Assembly (NCBI GenBank): GCA_046263755.1
Contig: JBJYZC010000016.1
Coordinates: forward strand, 1-59,907
Source: Lachnocurva sp029100405
GTDB lineage: Bacteria > Bacillota > Clostridia > Lachnospirales > Lachnospiraceae
Direction of reading: 5' to 3'
Length of the DNA stretch: 59,907 bases
Made by a program: the position numbers and the translations under genes. This document shows positions 34,650 through 44,185 of the stretch, in pieces. A model generated the notes under the pieces. It saw only the letters and a program-made list of their open reading frames with translations, had not been told where the DNA came from and searched no databases. Numbering within the stretch: the first letter of the stretch is position 1; each line of letters begins with the position of its first letter.

Positions 34650-34760
34650 GAATCAGCGAATCAGCGAATCAGCGAATCAGACTTCAGACTTCAGACTTCA
34701 AACTTCAAATTGAAAAAAAAGCATTCTTATCATTGGTCTATATTTCATTGGTCTATATTT
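34650..34760. repeat. Short tandem repeats 3' of aspS
   Basis: GAATCAGC repeated four times (34650-34680), an imperfect AGACTTC run (34679-34707), and CATTGGTCTATATTT twice with a 15-bp period (34731 and 34746), just beyond the aspS stop. Confidence 0.8.
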
Positions 34761-34773
34761 CTCTGAAATAGAC

Positions 34774-36573
34774 TTACGCTTCCGGATTTTCTCCGTCTTC
34801 CTTCTCTGTCACCTGAATATGAAGCTCATTCAGCTGCTGCTCGGTCACAAAGCCTGGTGCTCCCATCATGACATCCTGGGCATTCTTATTCATAGGGAAA
34901 GGAATGATCTCACGAATCGAATCCTCACCAGCCAGAAGCATAACCATACGGTCAATTCCGGGAGCGATGCCTGCATGTGGCGGTGCTCCGTAGCAGAAAG
35001 CATTGTACATAGCCGGGAATTTCTTCTTCACATCCTCTTCGCCGAGACGTACCATCTCGAAGGCCTTGACCATGATTTCCGGATCATGATTTCGGACAGC
35101 TCCGGAGGACAGTTCAATGCCGTTGACCACCAGATCGTACTGGTCAGCCATAATGCTCAAGGGATCGATCTCGCCACGCTCTGCCTTTTCCAGAGTCTCT
35201 AAGCCGCCTTTGGGCATAGAGAAGGGATTGTGGCAGAATTCCAGCTCGCCGGACTCTTCTCCGATCTCATACATCGGGAAGTCTACGATCCAGCAGAAGG
35301 CATACTGTTCCTTGTCCATATGACCCGGAACGGCTGCGCCGAAGGTCTTTATGACAACACCGGCCGTCTTCTGGGCCTGGGTCTTCTTGCCTGCGGACAG
35401 AAGAACCAGGGTATCCTTTTCGAGGCCGAGTGCTGAGACAATCTCGTCCTTCTTGTCTTTTACAAACTTGGCGATACCACCGACGATCTCGCCGTTTTCA
35501 TCCAGACGGAACCAGTAAGGCTTGGAGCCTGCCTGGACCCCGACCTCCTCGACATGCTTGTCGATGAACTTCCGGCTCTCATGGAAATTGTTGACCTTGA
35601 CTGCCTTAATCACAGCACCCTCTTCATCGAAGGGTCCAAAACCAAGACCGGACAGAAGATCTGTTGCATCTACTGCCTCGAGATCAATACGAAGGTCCGG
35701 CTTATCGGAGCCGTACTTCTCCAGAGCCGTGAGATAGGGAATCCGGGTGAAAGGAGCACTGGAAGCACGGTCATAGGTTCCGAATTTTGCAAAAACCGGA
35801 GGAAGGACATCTTCCAGAACGGCAAATACGTCTTCCTGACTTGCAAATGCCATCTCCATATCCAATTGATAGAACTCTCCCGGTGAACGGTCGCCACGGG
35901 CATCCTCATCCCGGAAACAGGGAGCGATCTGGAAATAGCGGTCGAAGCCTGCTGTCATCAGAAGCTGCTTGAACTGCTGGGGAGCCTGCGGCAGAGCGTA
36001 GAACTTGCCCGGGTGCTTTCTGGACGGAACCAGATAATCTCTCGCTCCTTCCGGAGAAGATGCGGTAAGGATCGGTGTGGTGATCTCCATAAATCCATGG
36101 TTCGTCATGGCATCCCGAAGGGCCTTGATCACCTGGGAACGAAGAATGATATTCTTCTTCAATTCCGGATTTCTGAGGTCCAGATAGCGATACTTGAGAC
36201 GGATGGACTCATCTGCCTCTCTGGACCGGTTGATCTCGAAGGGAAGCTCCTTGTAACGGCACTTACCGAGGACCTCGACCTTGGTCGGCACAACTTCAAT
36301 ATCACCGGTCTTTTGCTTCGGGTTCTTGGAACTTCTCTCACGGACAGTTCCCTCTACGGCAATGGTGGATTCCTTGTTGATCTCCTTAAAGGTCTTCACC
36401 ATCTCTTCGCTGTCTGCAGTGATCTGGGTCGTTCCATAGAAATCACGGATGACAATAAATGCCAGATTCGAGCCGACTTCACGCATATTTTCCAGCCAGC
36501 CTGCCAGGCGAACGGACTTCCCGGTATCCGAGAGCCGAAGCTCGCCACAGGTGTGGGTACGCGACTGCATCAT
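34774..36573 (-). CDS. aspS: Aspartyl-tRNA synthetase
   Basis: 599 aa, the bacterial-type length including the GAD insertion domain. The N-terminal anticodon-binding OB fold starts MMQSRTHTCGELR. Class II motif 2 is FRDEDARGDRSPGEFYQLD, and motif 3 is GIAPGIDRMVMLLAG near the C-terminus. In many Firmicutes lacking AsnRS this enzyme also charges tRNA-Asn, which cannot be decided here. AAAAGGAG precedes the ATG. It lies 97 bp after hisS, the common hisS-aspS pair. Confidence 0.97.
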   Translation of the reverse strand: MMQSRTHTCGELRLSDTGKSVRLAGWLENMREVGSNLAFIVIRDFYGTTQITADSEEMVKTFKEINKESTIAVEGTVRERSSKNPKQKTGDIEVVPTKVEVLGKCRYKELPFEINRSREADESIRLKYRYLDLRNPELKKNIILRSQVIKALRDAMTNHGFMEITTPILTASSPEGARDYLVPSRKHPGKFYALPQAPQQFKQLLMTAGFDRYFQIAPCFRDEDARGDRSPGEFYQLDMEMAFASQEDVFAVLEDVLPPVFAKFGTYDRASSAPFTRIPYLTALEKYGSDKPDLRIDLEAVDATDLLSGLGFGPFDEEGAVIKAVKVNNFHESRKFIDKHVEEVGVQAGSKPYWFRLDENGEIVGGIAKFVKDKKDEIVSALGLEKDTLVLLSAGKKTQAQKTAGVVIKTFGAAVPGHMDKEQYAFCWIVDFPMYEIGEESGELEFCHNPFSMPKGGLETLEKAERGEIDPLSIMADQYDLVVNGIELSSGAVRNHDPEIMVKAFEMVRLGEEDVKKKFPAMYNAFCYGAPPHAGIAPGIDRMVMLLAGEDSIREIIPFPMNKNAQDVMMGAPGFVTEQQLNELHIQVTEKEDGENPEA

Positions 36574-36669
36574 GTTTTCTCCTTTTCTGTCTTTTTTCTA
36601 ACTATAATAATCGATGTTTCGGTCTAAATTTCGACCAGTTCCATAAAAAACTGTCTCAATGAAAGGAAA

Positions 36670-37932
36670 TCAGCGGTTGAAGAATTCCTCAATGTCTGCA
36701 TATCCTTCCTTGGCCAGCTGCTCCTTCTGGAACTTGGCATTCTTCATACGGCGAACGACAAGGACGGTCTTCCCCTTCTTTCGCTCCTCACTGGCCTTCT
36801 GCATGACACTTACCAGCTTCTCTGCCGGATAATTCTTTTCGACGAGATAAGCGATCTTTGTCGGCCGATTGGGAATCTGGAAGTCATGCTCCATGAGAAG
36901 GAGAATGATCCGCTCGAAGCCGATGGAGAAACCGCAGGCCGGGACATCATGTCCTGCAAAACGGCCGACCATGTGATCGTAACGTCCGCCGCCACCGCAG
37001 CTTCCGCCGAATTCCGGGATCGCGATCTCGAAAATGGTTCCGGTATAATAGCCCATTCCTCTGACCAGAGTCGGATCGAAGACCAGCTTAAACTCCGCCT
37101 CCTTGGCCTCATTCACTGCGGTCTCAATTTCCTCAAGAGATGTGACAACAGCCGGATCCAAAAAACCGGAAAGCTTATCCGAAAGGATCGCACAACCCTC
37201 TCGAACAGAGCTTATGCCCTGCAATTCCCGGAAGAGGGCAACATATTTATCGACAGATTCTGCAGCAAACTTTTCTTTCAGTTCATTTGTCACACCATCG
37301 AGGCCGATCTTATCCATCTTGTCAAGGATAATGAAGACCTCTTCGGTATCTGCATCCTGAAAGCCGGCATAGCTTGCCATGGCCTTTAAGATCCTCCGCT
37401 CATTGATCCGGATCTCGAAATTTTTGAAACCGATCCGGCCCAGCGTTGTCGTCGTTGCCAGGATCAGCTCGATCTCAGCCAGATTACTGGGCTCGCCGAG
37501 AATGTCAATATCACACTGGGTAAACTGACGATAGCGGCCACGCTGGGGTCTGTCAGCCCGCCATACATTTCCAATCTGAAGTGCCTTAAAAGGAGAAGGC
37601 AGATCATTGGCGTTGTTGGCATAGAAGCGGGACAGGGGCAGAGTCAGATCATAGCGCATGCCATAATCCACGATATCCGCCTCCGTCTGTGCTTCTGCGA
37701 CATGGAGCTTCTCGCCCCGCTTCAATACCTTGAAGATCAGCTTTTCATTCTCACCGCCCTGATTGCTCTGAAGATTCGCGATATTCTCCATGCAGGGGGT
37801 CTCAATCGGGGTAAAGCCGAAACTCCGATAGGTCTCCTTAATGATATTGGTCACATAGTCACGGATCTCCATCTCCCGCGGCAGGATTTCCTTCATCCCG
37901 TTGACGGGTTTCTTCGATAATGTTGATGCCAT
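36670..37932 (-). CDS. hisS: Histidyl-tRNA synthetase
   Basis: 420 aa, the usual length. Class II synthetase motif 2 appears as WRADRPQRGRYRQF. The histidine-specific signature RGMGYYTGTIFE is at about residue 293. SIGFERIILLL forms motif 3. The C-terminal 90 residues are the anticodon-binding domain. GGAG precedes the ATG. A promoter with TATAAT at 38060-38065 (minus strand) lies 128 bp upstream and should serve both hisS and aspS. No T-box was recognised here. Confidence 0.97.
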   Translation of the reverse strand: MASTLSKKPVNGMKEILPREMEIRDYVTNIIKETYRSFGFTPIETPCMENIANLQSNQGGENEKLIFKVLKRGEKLHVAEAQTEADIVDYGMRYDLTLPLSRFYANNANDLPSPFKALQIGNVWRADRPQRGRYRQFTQCDIDILGEPSNLAEIELILATTTTLGRIGFKNFEIRINERRILKAMASYAGFQDADTEEVFIILDKMDKIGLDGVTNELKEKFAAESVDKYVALFRELQGISSVREGCAILSDKLSGFLDPAVVTSLEEIETAVNEAKEAEFKLVFDPTLVRGMGYYTGTIFEIAIPEFGGSCGGGGRYDHMVGRFAGHDVPACGFSIGFERIILLLMEHDFQIPNRPTKIAYLVEKNYPAEKLVSVMQKASEERKKGKTVLVVRRMKNAKFQKEQLAKEGYADIEEFFNR

Positions 37933-38059
37933 AATTACTCCATCTATTCCGCCGGTTCATATGAAACAGATCATATAAAAGCCTTCCAGTAGAAACTCTT
38001 TGAAAATCATCGTTCCGGACCGTTTTGCCGGATCGGTTCTAAAACACATAAGCTTTACT

Positions 38060-38089
38060 ATTATAGGACAGAAAAGGCTGTTTCTGCAA
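38060..38089 (-). promoter_or_regulatory. Probable hisS-aspS promoter
   Basis: Minus strand TTGCAG (38084-38089), 18 bases, perfect TATAAT (38060-38065). Confidence 0.6.
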
Positions 38090-38104
38090 GTGGGCAGGTG
38101 CCAT

Positions 38105-38151
38105 AAAAAATCCCTCGGAAAACTGCATCGTTATTGCAGTCTTCCGAGGGA
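38105..38151 (-). terminator. Terminator of ilvE
   Basis: TCCCTCGGAA pairs with TTCCGAGGGA, with a second inner stem ACTGCA/TGCAGT. Six T follow on the minus strand. Confidence 0.92.
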
Positions 38152-38170
38152 AAAAGGTTCTTCGTCTGTA

Positions 38171-39211
38171 TCAGTCCACTTTGATCTCGTGAACCCAGCC
38201 TTCCGGAGCCTGGATCCGTCCCATCTGTACACCGGTCAGGGTATCATAGAGCTTCATCAAAGTCGGTCCCATCTCCTCCATGCCGGACTTGATGTTGATG
38301 ACTTTTCCGTGGTCATTGATCCTTCCGACCGGGGAAATCACAGCTGCGGTTCCGCAAAGTCCCATCTCATCGAATTCGCCGCTTTCCACTTCCGTGAGAA
38401 GGATCTCTCTCTGCTCTACCTTCATGCCCAGATAGTTCTCTGCCAGATAGCAGATGGAACGGCGGGTGATGGAAGGAAGAATGGAGTCGGACTTCGGTGT
38501 CACCAGAGTCTTTCCCTGATCCTTGATAAAGATGATATTGGCGCCGCCGGTCTCTTCAATCTTGGTACGGGTTGCAGGATCGAGATACATATTCTCATTG
38601 AAGCCTTGCCGATGCGCTTCCATGATGGGATAGAGAGACATGGCATAATTTAATCCTGCCTTGATTCCGCCGGTTCCATGAGGAGCTGCACGGTCGTAAT
38701 CCGGGATCCGGACCTCCACTGGCTTCATCCCGCCCTTGAAATATGGACCAACCGGAGTAACCAGAATCCGGAACATATACTCATCTGCAGGTTTTACACC
38801 GATGACCGGATTATAACCGAACATATAAGGGCGGATATAAAGCGTAGCACCGGATCCATAAGGAGGAACCCAGGCTGCATTGGCCTTGACCACTTCTTCC
38901 ACGGCTTCTACAAAACGGTCAACCGGGAATGGAGGCATTTCCAGACGGAGGCAGCTATCATGCATCCTCTGTGCGTTTAAGTCCGGACGGAAGCAGACGA
39001 TCTTGCCATCTTCTGTCGTATAGGCCTTCAGGCCTTCAAAACAGGACTGGGAATACTGAAGAACACCGGCACATTCATTCATGGTAACCGTATGATCCTT
39101 CGTGAGCTTTCCCTCATCCCATTTGCCATCTTTGTACATGGAGACATAGCTGTAATCCGTCTCCCGGTAATTGAAATCCAAACTGCCCCAGTCAATCTCT
39201 TTCTTTTCCAT
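38171..39211 (-). CDS. ilvE: Branched-chain amino acid aminotransferase
   Basis: 346 aa, a class IV PLP enzyme that transfers amino groups to and from leucine, isoleucine and valine. The PLP lysine is in GGIKAGLNYA (about residue 190). IRPYMFGYNPVIGV and the ETGGANIIFI stretch match the longer (class II) BCAT branch. ATG 39211 has AGGAGG 6-7 bases before it. The gene is monocistronic. Its 196-bp leader contains a partial hairpin (39240-39300) but no recognisable T-box or regulator site. Confidence 0.95.
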   Translation of the reverse strand: MEKKEIDWGSLDFNYRETDYSYVSMYKDGKWDEGKLTKDHTVTMNECAGVLQYSQSCFEGLKAYTTEDGKIVCFRPDLNAQRMHDSCLRLEMPPFPVDRFVEAVEEVVKANAAWVPPYGSGATLYIRPYMFGYNPVIGVKPADEYMFRILVTPVGPYFKGGMKPVEVRIPDYDRAAPHGTGGIKAGLNYAMSLYPIMEAHRQGFNENMYLDPATRTKIEETGGANIIFIKDQGKTLVTPKSDSILPSITRRSICYLAENYLGMKVEQREILLTEVESGEFDEMGLCGTAAVISPVGRINDHGKVINIKSGMEEMGPTLMKLYDTLTGVQMGRIQAPEGWVHEIKVD

Positions 39212-39342
39212 TGCTTTCCTCCTAATCAATTGCACGTATCCAAACACAGAGCCTGTCCTGATGAGTTCTAAGCAAGGATCGGGAGATCTCTGTTTGTGTA
39301 CTGGTGAATGAAATTCAATCTATGTTTGAATGGATTTCATTT

Positions 39343-39348
39343 ATTATA
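39343..39348 (-). promoter_or_regulatory. Probable -10 box of ilvE
   Basis: Perfect TATAAT on the minus strand about 130 bp before ilvE. The -35 is weak. Confidence 0.5.
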
Positions 39349-39407
39349 CTACAATGAAATCCTGGTGATGTACTAAATTCTGCACAATCGAAAATCTTTC
39401 TGTCACC

Positions 39408-41021
39408 TCATCCGACCAGGAATCGGTCCATTGCCTCTTCTTTTCTCCGGATCATTTCATCGATTCGTTCAATGTAAGTCGGGATATCCCGGACATTTTC
39501 GGTTCGCTTTACATTTCGGCCGCCGTCTGAAACATATTTCGAAGCGGTACCGGCACCGAGGGCAAGGATCGTTTCCTTCTCTTCCATGATCAAAATGTTA
39601 TAGATTCCGGCCTTTCCGGGGCTGGCAAAGCCGATATTCTCCAGATTCCCGATCATATGCTTCTGCCGGTAGAGATAATAGGGCAAAAGGCCCATATCCG
39701 CCGCACTCTGCATGGCCATTTGCATCAAAGCATCCGAATTCTCCATGGCATAATTCTGATAGGCTTCCCATTCTTTATTCAAGCGGGACTTGGCCTTGAT
39801 GGCCAGGGAATGGATGGTCAGATTGTCCGGTCCAAGCGCCTTCACCTGATCCAGAGTCTCTTTCACATCCTCTGTCGTCTCTCCGGGCAAGCCCAGGATC
39901 AGATCCATATTGATATCCGAAAAGCCCTCTTCCCGGGCCATCTGAAAAGCCGTTATGAGCTGGGCTCTTGTATGATGGCGGCCGATCAGCTTCAGGGTCT
40001 TGTCATGCATGGTCTGGGGATTGATGGAGATCCGGCTGACTCCATGTGCCTTCATGACGCGAAGCTTATCCCGGTCAATGGAGTCCGGCCTTCCGGCCTC
40101 CACGGTAAATTCCCGGACCGGCATGGGAAGTTCCCGGTCAATGGCAGACAGAAGCAATTCCAGCTCCTCAGAAGACAGGCTGGTCGGCGTCCCGCCTCCA
40201 ATGTAGACCGTATCAAGTCTTTTTCCTTTCTCCCGGATCAAATTTGCCACGGCATGAATTTCTTTTATGAGTGCGGCGAGATAAGAATCCACCTGACCCT
40301 CGAAAGAAGCTCTGGCATAGGAAGGGAAGCTGCAATACAGGCAGGTGGTCGGGCAAAAAGGAATTCCGATATATATACTGACCCCATGCTCTGTATCAAT
40401 GGATGACAGGATCTCATGCTCCCGGTGAGCGATCTCTTCCGAGATCCGGATCTTCTCCTCCGAAGTCTTATAGGCTTCCTTCATGAAGTTTTCGATCTCT
40501 GCATCCGACTTCCCCTCTTCGATCATCCGAAGCGGTACCTTGGTCGGCCGGATCCCGGTCAGAGTCCCCCAGGGAAGACTTCTTCCCGTAAGATCCGACA
40601 GGAGGTCATAGACAGCCCGTTTCAACAGATTCTTCATTTCCGGCCGGACCAAAGCATCATGGGCAGGATCCAAGGGCCAGTCCACAGGATATGGTATGCC
40701 CTTCTGCAAAGCTTTCCCCTCTGCCGGGATCCAGTCCAGAAGCACTTTTCCTGTCTGATAGGTGATCTTCAGTCTGGTCACAGGGGAAGGATCTTCTGAA
40801 ACTTCCGTTTCTTTCTTTTTCCCTGCAGTTTCCCCTGTATTCTGGTCCTTCTTCTCCGTATCTCTTTGAATTCTTCGTTTCCGGCTCTGGTAAGGCAGAT
40901 GATCCACCTCATCGTCCGGCACATCGTAGACCGTTTCTAATTCTTCGCGCGGAAAAAAGGCCTGAACCAGGCCATAGACGTCATATTCAAAATCTGCATG
41001 GTTAAAAACAAGTTCAATCAT
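39408..41021 (-). CDS. hemZ: HemZ-type radical SAM protein (coproporphyrinogen dehydrogenase-like)
   Basis: 537 aa. About 190 N-terminal residues are specific to the HemZ group. The radical SAM 4Fe-4S motif is CPTTCLYC at about residue 224, with IGIPFCP before it and the GGGTPTSL stretch afterwards, as in HemN-type proteins. HemN-like proteins outside true HemN often act as heme chaperones or methyltransferases, so the enzymatic role is uncertain. No other heme genes are near. It follows the MBL-fold hydrolase gene by 16 bases. Confidence 0.88.
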   Translation of the reverse strand: MIELVFNHADFEYDVYGLVQAFFPREELETVYDVPDDEVDHLPYQSRKRRIQRDTEKKDQNTGETAGKKKETEVSEDPSPVTRLKITYQTGKVLLDWIPAEGKALQKGIPYPVDWPLDPAHDALVRPEMKNLLKRAVYDLLSDLTGRSLPWGTLTGIRPTKVPLRMIEEGKSDAEIENFMKEAYKTSEEKIRISEEIAHREHEILSSIDTEHGVSIYIGIPFCPTTCLYCSFPSYARASFEGQVDSYLAALIKEIHAVANLIREKGKRLDTVYIGGGTPTSLSSEELELLLSAIDRELPMPVREFTVEAGRPDSIDRDKLRVMKAHGVSRISINPQTMHDKTLKLIGRHHTRAQLITAFQMAREEGFSDINMDLILGLPGETTEDVKETLDQVKALGPDNLTIHSLAIKAKSRLNKEWEAYQNYAMENSDALMQMAMQSAADMGLLPYYLYRQKHMIGNLENIGFASPGKAGIYNILIMEEKETILALGAGTASKYVSDGGRNVKRTENVRDIPTYIERIDEMIRRKEEAMDRFLVG

Positions 41022-41037
41022 AGTGATAACTTACCCA

Positions 41038-41670
41038 TCACATAAGGTACATATTCGACGCTTCTTCCTGGCGGATATCCGTTTCCGGCCCATGCCCCGG
41101 CAGGACCAGGGTCTGCTCCGGCAGAATCAGCACCTTCTCACGAAGGGCCCGGACCAGATCCGCCATACTGCCCTTGACCCCGTCGGTCCGGCCGATCGAT
41201 CCACAGAAAAGCGAATCGCCCGAGAATAAGATCTTCTCCTGGGGAAAATAATAGCAGGCGCCGCCCGGCGTATGTCCGGGCGTTGAGATACAGCGGAAAT
41301 AGAAGGATTTGAGGGTCACGTCCTCCCCATCCTTTAAGAAGATATCCGCCTGATAGGTTTTTTTCTGCCCGCCGAGTGGCAGGGACATATTGATTGCCGG
41401 GTTCTCTAAGGTTTCCTTTTCCTTCTCGGAAATATAGACCGGAGCCGGAAATTCACTTTTAAGATCCGAAAGTCCGTCGATGTGATCCCAATGGGCATGG
41501 GTCAAAAGATAGGCTATGACAGAAAGTCCTTTTTTCCGGATTTCCCGCGCAATCCGGTCTGCTTCTGCGCCCGGATCGATCACAATGGCTTCTTTGGTCT
41601 TCGGATCCGACAGGATATAACAATTGGTCTGAATCGGTCCTACGATCATTTGCTCTATTTCTTTTTGCAT
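41038..41670 (-). CDS. MBL-fold metallohydrolase (glyoxalase II-like)
   Basis: 210 aa. The zinc-binding motif THAHWDHIDG (about residues 57-66), a later histidine in STPGHTPGG, the aspartate in FSGDSLF and a final histidine in LPGHGPETD give a complete binuclear site. Such proteins hydrolyse thioesters such as S-lactoylglutathione or bacillithiol conjugates, or persulfides. The substrate cannot be told. It lies in one run with rel (12-bp gap) and hemZ. Confidence 0.9.
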   Translation of the reverse strand: MQKEIEQMIVGPIQTNCYILSDPKTKEAIVIDPGAEADRIAREIRKKGLSVIAYLLTHAHWDHIDGLSDLKSEFPAPVYISEKEKETLENPAINMSLPLGGQKKTYQADIFLKDGEDVTLKSFYFRCISTPGHTPGGACYYFPQEKILFSGDSLFCGSIGRTDGVKGSMADLVRALREKVLILPEQTLVLPGHGPETDIRQEEASNMYLM

Positions 41671-41682
41671 GGCTTCTTTCTA

Positions 41683-44121
41683 TCACCCCGTTGCACGCTG
41701 AATATCGATCACGCTGTCGACCTGACGGATCCGGGCAATCATCTGGGAAAGTTCCTGCCGGGTCTTGATTGCAAACTTTAATTCAATGGTTGCAACATTG
41801 GCCTTGGAGATCCGGGTATTGATATATTGAATATCGATATCCTGCTCCGTAAAGATCCGGGAGAGATCCACCAAAAGGCCGGTCCTGTTGTTGGCGTAGA
41901 CACGAAGGGTAACATCAAAGGTCTCATCGGTCTTATTATCCAAAACCGCTTCTTCCCATTCGCAGTCAATGAGTCTGGTCTTTTCGATCTCCGGAATATT
42001 CATGACATTGACACAGTCCGTCCGGTGGATCGTGATACCACGTCCCCTGGTGATATAGCCGATGATCTCATCTCCGGGCACCGGATTACAGCACTTACTG
42101 AAATGCACCGGAAGATCCGGCATGCCCTTGATCCGGACACCATTGGTCGAATGCTTCCTTTCTCTGGGAGGCGCCGGTTTCTGCACAGCGCCCTCGCCGG
42201 AAGATGCATCTCCTTCGGTCTGGTTTATATTTCGTAAGACATCCTCATCCGTCTGAACCAGAGGATGATCCTTCTCGTACTCCTGCAGCATCCGTGTAAT
42301 AACGCGGTTTTCCGTCAGGCCTCCGTGGCCGACTGTGGCAAGGAGGGCATCCCAGTCATGGAAACCGAAACGGCGGAGGACCACCTCCCGGTAGGGACCG
42401 ATATCCAGCTTACTCCAGTCAATGTTCTTTTCGTGGGCCTTATTCATCAGAAGTTCCCGGCCATGCTGGATATTCTCCGTCTTCTCCTGGGCGCGGAACC
42501 ACTGGTTGATTTTGTTCTTGGCCTGGGTGGAATGGACGACTTTGAGCCAGTCAGTCGAAGGGCCCTTCGAATTCTGCGAAGTCAGGACTTCGATCCGGTC
42601 ACCGTTTTTGATCTCATAATCCAGGGGCACCAGACGCCCGTTGACTTTGGCGCCGACCATACGGTTTCCGACCGCCGAATGAATCGCATAAGCGAAGTCG
42701 ATGGTGGTGGAACCCTTAGGCAGATTCTTGACGTCGCCCGACGGCGTGAAACAGAAGACCGTATCCGAGAAGAGGTTCAGATCGCTTTTCAGAAGGCTCA
42801 TGAACTCACGGTTATCGGACATGTCCTGCTGCCATTCCAGAATCTGGCGAAGCCAGGACAACTTGGCTTCTTCGCTGTTGATGGACGAGCCCTCGCCGGA
42901 TTCCTTGTATTTCCAGTGGGCAGCAATACCGTATTCACTGGTTCGATGCATCTCATAGGTCCGGATCTGAACTTCGAAAGGCTGGCCGTCCGGTCCGATG
43001 ACTGTCGTATGCAGTGACTGGTACATATTGGGCTTTGGCATTGCGATATAGTCCTTGAAACGCCCCGGGATCGGTGTGTATTTCTCATGGATCACACCCA
43101 GAGCCGCATAGCAGTCCCGAATATCATTGACAATGATCCTTACCGCAAAGAGGTCGTAGATCTGATCCAGCGTCTTATGCTGGTTCTTCATCTTCTTATA
43201 GATACTGAAGATGTGCTTGGCACGGCCGACAATGGTCGCACTGATCCCGCCGGCAGAAACGGCTTCCTTGACTTCCTCGATCAGCTTCTCGATATAGCCT
43301 TCCCGCTCGGACCAGCGCAGATCGATCTCATGCACCAGCTCCTGATAGGCGGTCGGTTCCAGATATTTTAGTGACAGATCATCGAGCTCGACCTTGATCT
43401 TACTGATGCCGAGGCGCTGAGCCAATGGAGCGTAGATCTCCTGGGTCTCCCGCGATTTCTCGATCTGTTTCTCCGGCCGCATATACTGAAGGGTCCGCAT
43501 ATTATGCAGGCGATCGGCAAGCTTGATCAGAATGACACGGATATCCTTTGCCATGGCAAGGAACATCTTCCGGAGATTTTCTGCCTGTACTTCGACCTTG
43601 TCCTTGTCATAGTCCAGCTGACCGAGTTTTGTGACACCATCAACCAGAAGGGCGACTTCAGAGGAAAACTCTCTCGTTACATCTTCGATCGTGACCGGCG
43701 TATCCTCAACCACATCGTGCAAAAGACCGGCAACAATGGTCTCCTTATCCAGCTCCAGATCCGAAAGGATCAAAGCGACACTTAAGGGATGGATAATATA
43801 GGGCTCGCCGGACTTTCTCTTCTGTGCTCCATGGGCCTTCTGAGCGAAGTGATAAGCCTTCTCGATCATGGAAATATCTGTGTTCGGATGGTACATGCGG
43901 ACGCGGTGGATCAGGCGGTGATAGATCTCTTCCGGTTCCTCGAAATCCTCTGTAGAAATGATCCCCCTATGGTCCGTGGAGATCTTCATCTTCAGATTCT
44001 TCAACTGGTCCGGCTCGCTATTCACTGCCGCTTCTTCCAGCCTGGCCTTGGCCTTCTCCGCTTTTTCCAGAGCAGACTTGGACTTAACCTGTTTTATGAC
44101 TTTTGTATCGATATCTGCCAT
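41683..44121 (-). CDS. rel: Bifunctional (p)ppGpp synthetase/hydrolase (Rel)
   Basis: 812 aa. The N-terminal HD hydrolase is intact (LLHDVVEDT and KLADRLHNMRTL). The synthetase domain follows (IFSIYKKMK, FAVRIIV and PKPNMYQSLHTTV), then a TGS domain, a zinc-finger-like CCNPVPGD segment and a C-terminal ACT domain. The full bifunctional order is the standard Rel of Firmicutes, which senses stalled ribosomes. AAAGGCAGG precedes the ATG. The N-terminus carries about 50 extra charged residues before the HD domain. Gene order rel, MBL hydrolase, hemZ recurs in Clostridia. Confidence 0.96.
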   Translation of the reverse strand: MADIDTKVIKQVKSKSALEKAEKAKARLEEAAVNSEPDQLKNLKMKISTDHRGIISTEDFEEPEEIYHRLIHRVRMYHPNTDISMIEKAYHFAQKAHGAQKRKSGEPYIIHPLSVALILSDLELDKETIVAGLLHDVVEDTPVTIEDVTREFSSEVALLVDGVTKLGQLDYDKDKVEVQAENLRKMFLAMAKDIRVILIKLADRLHNMRTLQYMRPEKQIEKSRETQEIYAPLAQRLGISKIKVELDDLSLKYLEPTAYQELVHEIDLRWSEREGYIEKLIEEVKEAVSAGGISATIVGRAKHIFSIYKKMKNQHKTLDQIYDLFAVRIIVNDIRDCYAALGVIHEKYTPIPGRFKDYIAMPKPNMYQSLHTTVIGPDGQPFEVQIRTYEMHRTSEYGIAAHWKYKESGEGSSINSEEAKLSWLRQILEWQQDMSDNREFMSLLKSDLNLFSDTVFCFTPSGDVKNLPKGSTTIDFAYAIHSAVGNRMVGAKVNGRLVPLDYEIKNGDRIEVLTSQNSKGPSTDWLKVVHSTQAKNKINQWFRAQEKTENIQHGRELLMNKAHEKNIDWSKLDIGPYREVVLRRFGFHDWDALLATVGHGGLTENRVITRMLQEYEKDHPLVQTDEDVLRNINQTEGDASSGEGAVQKPAPPRERKHSTNGVRIKGMPDLPVHFSKCCNPVPGDEIIGYITRGRGITIHRTDCVNVMNIPEIEKTRLIDCEWEEAVLDNKTDETFDVTLRVYANNRTGLLVDLSRIFTEQDIDIQYINTRISKANVATIELKFAIKTRQELSQMIARIRQVDSVIDIQRATG

Positions 44122-44185
44122 AGGAATCCTGCCTTTCTTGCTCTGGGGAGTCGGATGATAGGACTGTCAAAACGTTTGACATTCC

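Noticed and set aside
39212..39407. T-box leader upstream of ilvE
   Set aside because: No GGTACC-type T-box core and no terminator/antiterminator pair; only a weak partial hairpin.
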